This document shows, piece after piece, positions 6,001 to 7,694 of a DNA stretch of 7,694 nucleotides. A model generated the notes under the pieces. It was not told where the DNA came from. It was given only the letters and a program-made list of their open reading frames with translations, and ran no database searches. The position numbers and the translations under genes were made by a program. Origin of the DNA: Nanobdellota archaeon. GTDB lineage: Archaea > Nanobdellota > Nanobdellia > Woesearchaeales > UBA12501. Every line of letters starts with the position of its first letter. Positions within the stretch are counted from its first letter, which is position 1. The stretch covers positions 1-7,694 of the forward strand of contig JAHJCS010000147.1 in assembly GCA_018812465.1 (NCBI GenBank), read 5' to 3'.

Positions 6001-6074
6001 CACTAAATTGTCTTACTTAAACAGCCTATTGTAATCATAAACGCTTTATAACCTGATTCTTAGGTCTGGACTTT

Positions 6075-6196
6075 GATATATAAAAAGGATAGGCCCCAAC
6101 TGCAACGTCTCGCTACATTGGCACGCGGACCTGATGCAACATCGACTTTGTCGAGTTGCACGAACTTTGATGTCATTATCTGATATATGGGTTTTT
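6075..6196 (+). ncRNA. Possible small structured RNA (speculative)
   Basis: A TATA-like TATATAAAAA (6075-6084) would start a plus-strand transcript near 6105. This would contain the strong hairpin at 6135-6160 and could end at the T run 6192-6197 (GTTTTTT). No family is recognised: no tRNA, SRP, RNase P or clear C/D-box layout fits. The whole case is architecture, so confidence is low. Confidence 0.2.
6135..6160. repeat. 11-bp hairpin with one bulge and triloop
   Basis: TGCAAC-A-TCGAC, loop TTT, then GTCGA-GTTGCA. All eleven pairs are Watson-Crick; the only irregularity is a bulged A at 6141. Such a stem is far stronger than its AT-rich surroundings would give by chance, and points to a structured RNA or a mobile-element end. 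Confidence 0.65.
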
Positions 6197-6206
6197 TATG
6201 AAAAGG

Positions 6207-6275
6207 ATAGGCCCCCTGGAAAAGGATTGTTGTTGGGGGGTGGTTGAGAAAACAGAACCAGTCTAGGGGGCCTAT
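6207..6275. repeat. 14-bp inverted repeat enclosing a smaller hairpin
   Basis: ATAGGCCCCCTGGA at 6207-6220 pairs with TCTAGGGGGCCTAT at 6262-6275 with one G-T wobble. Inside, TGGTT (6241-6245) pairs with AACCA (6256-6260). The structure begins 14 bases after the stop codon of the small winged-helix-like gene on the minus strand and is followed there by CCTTTTC. It could therefore be that gene's terminator or 3' structure. It could also be the terminal inverted repeats of a 69-base element. Confidence 0.55.
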
Positions 6276-6289
6276 GAATGCGATTCTGT

Positions 6290-6694
6290 CTATACTTGTG
6301 GCCTGTGAACCTCCTGGCTCCACATTATGCCAACCTTTGTAAGAGCTTTATTGAATGAATCTGAAATTCTGTATTTCTTCTTGTAAAGATCATAATCAAT
6401 TAGTCCCATAGCCTTCATGGGTGTCAATATACGGTCATAAAACTGCCTTTTGTTGTATGATAATCTGATTGGCTTAGGTCTTAGGACAGCTGGTCCTCTG
6501 GTTTCTGGGGCTTCTATCAATGTCCCATCATGGAGCTTATTGGCAAACATAGACATCTCAGTCTTGCCTACTTCGCCTCCTGCTGCTTTAAGCTCTTTTA
6601 TGAGCAGCTTGGCAACAACAGCCTGTTGCTCTGTGGCAAACACAATCTCATATACATTAGATGGCAGATTGTACTTGTCAAATAGTATGACCAT
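6290..6694 (-). CDS. Small winged-helix-like protein of unknown function
   Basis: A 134-residue soluble protein that I do not recognise as a named family. The C-terminal half has the look of a winged helix-turn-helix. An amphipathic stretch NKRQFYDRILTPMKAMGLI (about 83-101) is followed by a basic beta-hairpin DYDLYKKKYRIS (102-113) and a last helix. The N-terminal half (about 15-60) is helical with no clear motif. A DNA-binding role is inference from this pattern. The ATG at 6694 was chosen over a TTG eight codons upstream because the TATA box at 6724-6731 predicts a start near 6701. A perfect inverted repeat at 6749-6772 lies upstream of that TATA box, a natural place for an operator. The protein may regulate itself or its neighbours. 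Confidence 0.7.
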   Translation of the reverse strand: MVILFDKYNLPSNVYEIVFATEQQAVVAKLLIKELKAAGGEVGKTEMSMFANKLHDGTLIEAPETRGPAVLRPKPIRLSYNKRQFYDRILTPMKAMGLIDYDLYKKKYRISDSFNKALTKVGIMWSQEVHRPQV

Positions 6695-6723
6695 GGTTAT
6701 CAAAGGCAGTATAACCAAACTAG

Positions 6724-6731
6724 TATATAAA
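6724..6731 (-). promoter_or_regulatory. TATA box of the winged-helix-like gene
   Basis: TTTATATA on the minus strand, predicting a start near 6701 and a leader of only a few bases before the ATG at 6694. Confidence 0.6.
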
Positions 6732-6748
6732 TGTTACGCTTATGAACA

Positions 6749-6772
6749 TTAGTATAGGCTTTTGTATACTAA
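6749..6772. promoter_or_regulatory. Perfect 8+8 inverted repeat, candidate operator
   Basis: TTAGTATA, eight-base spacer, TATACTAA. It sits between the end of the helicase gene and the TATA box of the winged-helix-like gene, 17 bases upstream of that box. The half-site resembles the arms of the palindromes at 524-537 and 5921-5937. It could bind a dimeric winged-helix regulator, or be a weak hairpin at the end of the helicase transcript. Confidence 0.4.
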
Positions 6773-6796
6773 ATAATTCATTAATAAACAAGAATA

Positions 6797-7471
6797 CTAA
6801 ACCAGCCTTCTCTGCGTTGGCTCAAAGAATTCCTCGACCAGTTCCTTGTAATGTCTGCTCACCTTTATGTCCTCTTCCTGGTTGAAGCATCTCTTGTACA
6901 TGGGCCATACATATCGTTCATCAAGGAACACCACAACTCCTTTGTCTGTCTCTGATCTTATGCATCTGCCAGCATTCTGCAGGCATCTGTTTAAAGCAGG
7001 GAAGATGTAACCATAATCCCATCCTTTGCCGAATTTCTTATCAAAATATTTTATCAGTTCTTTTGTCTCAAGATCAGGATGCTCTAATGGAAGGCCCACC
7101 ACAATAACTGCCTTCAGAAGATCTCCTGGAAGGTCAACACCCTCTCCGAATGATCCTGTTGATGCTCCAAGAAGAACTGCACCTGTCTTCTGATACCCTT
7201 TGAATCTCTCAAGAAAATCTGTCTTCTCTTCTTTTGTCATCCCAGGCTGTTCTTTGAAGGTTGTCTTCTCGCACAGGTCATAGAAATATTTGTATACCTG
7301 GTCACGGAGCCCATAGCTTGGAAAGAATATGGCTGAGTTGCCTGGGACAAGATTTACTATCTCAGATATTATCTTTGCGATCCTTTGGAACTGCTGCTCG
7401 TTTCTCTGATTAAATTTTGTTGTTGTTTCTGGTATTATCACTGTGAGCTTATTCTCTTCATAGAAAGGATT
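6797..7471 (-). CDS. DinG/XPD-type superfamily 2 DNA helicase, C-terminal part only
   Basis: ATP-dependent helicase of the family that includes XPD (Rad3) and DinG. The 224 residues present are the second helicase domain. They begin with NPFYEENKLTVIIP, the usual entry to this domain. They carry GNSAIFFPSY (motif IV region) and TGSFGEGVDLPG (motif V). Motif VI is the stretch around NRCLQNAGRCIR, with Gln, Gly-Arg and Arg placed as in the family, and VVFLDERY follows. The N-terminal half, with the Walker A, the DEAH box and, in XPD, the iron-sulfur cysteines, is missing: the similarity stops near 7471 and the frame meets a stop at 7502-7504. The right side is unrelated DNA, so the gene is cut by a junction rather than naturally short. 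A GTG at 7441 is in frame but lies inside the conserved domain and is not a start. The true stop is TAG at 6797-6799. Confidence 0.88.
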   Translation of the reverse strand, partial: NPFYEENKLTVIIPETTTKFNQRNEQQFQRIAKIISEIVNLVPGNSAIFFPSYGLRDQVYKYFYDLCEKTTFKEQPGMTKEEKTDFLERFKGYQKTGAVLLGASTGSFGEGVDLPGDLLKAVIVVGLPLEHPDLETKELIKYFDKKFGKGWDYGYIFPALNRCLQNAGRCIRSETDKGVVVFLDERYVWPMYKRCFNQEEDIKVSRHYKELVEEFFEPTQRRLV

Positions 7472-7694
7472 CGAAAGATGGCGAGACCAAGGTAGAGACC
7501 TTTACGGTCGATTCAAGCGACGGTGCAACCACCCAGACAGTTACGGTAACGATCACTGGCACGAACGATATTGCAGTTGTTGCCGGAGACGCAACTGGAG
7601 CAGTAACTGAAGATGCCACGGCCCCGAACCTGACGGATACGGGTACGCTCACCATTACCGATGCCGATACCGGTGAAGCAGGCTTTGATACGGC
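7471..7694 (+). CDS. VCBS-repeat (adhesin-like) protein fragment
   Basis: One open frame with no start or stop. It encodes the end of one VCBS repeat and the beginning of the next: GETKVETFTVDSSDG, then TVTVTITGTNDIAVVAG, then GAVTED and LTDTGTLTITDADTGEAGF. VCBS repeats occur in tandem in very large secreted or surface proteins (RTX-type adhesins) of Vibrio, Shewanella and other mostly Gram-negative bacteria. The repeat is an extracellular beta-sandwich. G+C is 31/60 and 36/60 in the two 60-base lines 7561-7620 and 7621-7680, against 21/60 in 7381-7440 of the helicase. Codons ending in C and G are frequent, unlike the archaeal genes. The fragment points away from the helicase and replaces its missing half. 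Confidence 0.85.

Larger units (their letters stand above)
6070..6215 (+). repeat. Direct repeat: ACTTTGAT ... AAAAGGATAGGCCCC, two copies
   Basis: Copy 1 has ACTTTGAT at 6070-6077 and AAAAGGATAGGCCCC at 6083-6097, five bases apart. Copy 2 has the same two blocks at 6164-6171 and 6201-6215, separated by 29 bases. A third fragment, AAAAGGAT, is at 6220-6227. The two copies bracket the hairpin at 6135-6160. The 15-base block matches exactly. This looks like a duplicated element end or a repeated RNA motif. Confidence 0.55.
5836..6289. other. 454-base stretch without a convincing gene
   Basis: Holds the promoter of the HD-GYP-like/GGDEF unit (about 5840-5937), a hairpin at 5980-6000 and a TATA-like box at 6075-6084 (plus). 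It also holds a long bulged hairpin at 6135-6160, a repeated block ending AAAAGGATAGGCCCC, and a large stem-loop at 6207-6275. From about 6085 the base composition is richer in G and C than the flanks. An 87-codon minus-strand frame (6060-6323) overlaps the next gene, shows no recognisable domain and is threaded through the repeats, so I do not call it. Confidence 0.6.

Noticed and set aside
6128..6185. C/D-box guide RNA (TGATG and CTGA elements near 6132 and 6178)
   Set aside because: The C box does not match RUGAUGA, there is no internal D'/C' pair at the right spacing, and the strong central hairpin is not typical of such RNAs.
5980..6275. CRISPR array
   Set aside because: The repeated blocks are too few, of unequal spacing and partly inverted; no regular repeat-spacer pattern exists.
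5840..6290. Cyclic-di-GMP riboswitch upstream of the signalling operon
   Set aside because: I looked for the GEMM-type aptamer core on the minus strand and did not find its conserved segments. The predicted leader of the operon is also only about 23 bases, too short for one.
6060..6323. 87-codon minus-strand reading frame beginning inside the winged-helix-like gene
   Set aside because: It overlaps the 3' end of the better-supported gene at 6290-6694, runs through the hairpins and repeats, has no promoter or ribosome binding site, and shows no domain or plausible protein character.
6797..7441. A complete 214-residue helicase starting at the GTG at 7441
   Set aside because: The conserved sequence continues upstream of that codon (NPFYEENKLT), and the first helicase domain would be absent. 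The gene is cut by the junction, not short.
7458..7655. 65-codon minus-strand frame rich in Val and Ser
   Set aside because: It is the antisense shadow of the VCBS repeat, whose plus-strand translation matches a known repeat throughout.
7471..7694. Horizontal transfer of an adhesin gene into the archaeon as first explanation
   Set aside because: Both genes are broken exactly at the join and no mobile-element feature is visible there, so an assembly artefact is more economical until reads show otherwise.

Overview
The window reads as about 7.47 kb of an archaeal chromosome followed by about 220 bases of foreign sequence. The archaeal assignment rests on four things: an archaeal-type alanyl-tRNA synthetase N-terminus, an archaemetzincin, TATA boxes placed about 26 bases before several start codons (leaderless transcription), and poly-T terminators without a hairpin. 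The DNA is AT-rich with tight gene spacing. A DPANN-like (Woesearchaeota/Nanoarchaeota-type) archaeon is my best guess, but no marker here fixes the phylum.

Layout. (1) Positions 1-438, minus: N-terminal part of alaS. (2) 439-620: divergent promoter region. (3) 621-1850, plus: CPA2-type cation/proton antiporter, ended by poly-T tracts. (4) 1947-2636, plus: a two-gene unit of a 50-residue protein with eight zinc-ligand residues and an archaemetzincin whose HExxH motif reads HExxR. (5) 2629-3246, minus: short ZIP-family metal transporter whose end overlaps the archaemetzincin end by 8 bases. (6) 3287-3940, minus: endonuclease V. (7) 3970-5835, minus: a GGDEF protein preceded by an HD-GYP-like protein, 18 bases apart. 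(8) 5836-6289: a 454-base stretch without a convincing gene, rich in hairpins and short repeats. (9) 6290-6694, minus: small winged-helix-like protein. (10) 6797 to about 7471, minus: C-terminal part of a DinG/XPD-type helicase. (11) About 7471-7694, plus: part of a VCBS-repeat adhesin-like protein with higher G+C.

The most interesting unit is the HD-GYP-like/GGDEF pair. The diguanylate cyclase keeps its catalytic and guanine-binding residues. The HD protein keeps the metal-binding histidines and aspartates but has lost the GYP loop. Together they look like a compact make-and-break cyclic-di-GMP module in an archaeon, where such signalling is seldom described. Endonuclease V follows 29 bases downstream and may share the transcript. 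A second theme is zinc: the small zinc protein, archaemetzincin and ZIP transporter are adjacent. The 5976-6290 region is a candidate structured RNA or small non-autonomous element. The switch near 7465-7478 cuts the helicase gene and joins unrelated DNA in the opposite orientation, most simply an assembly chimera.
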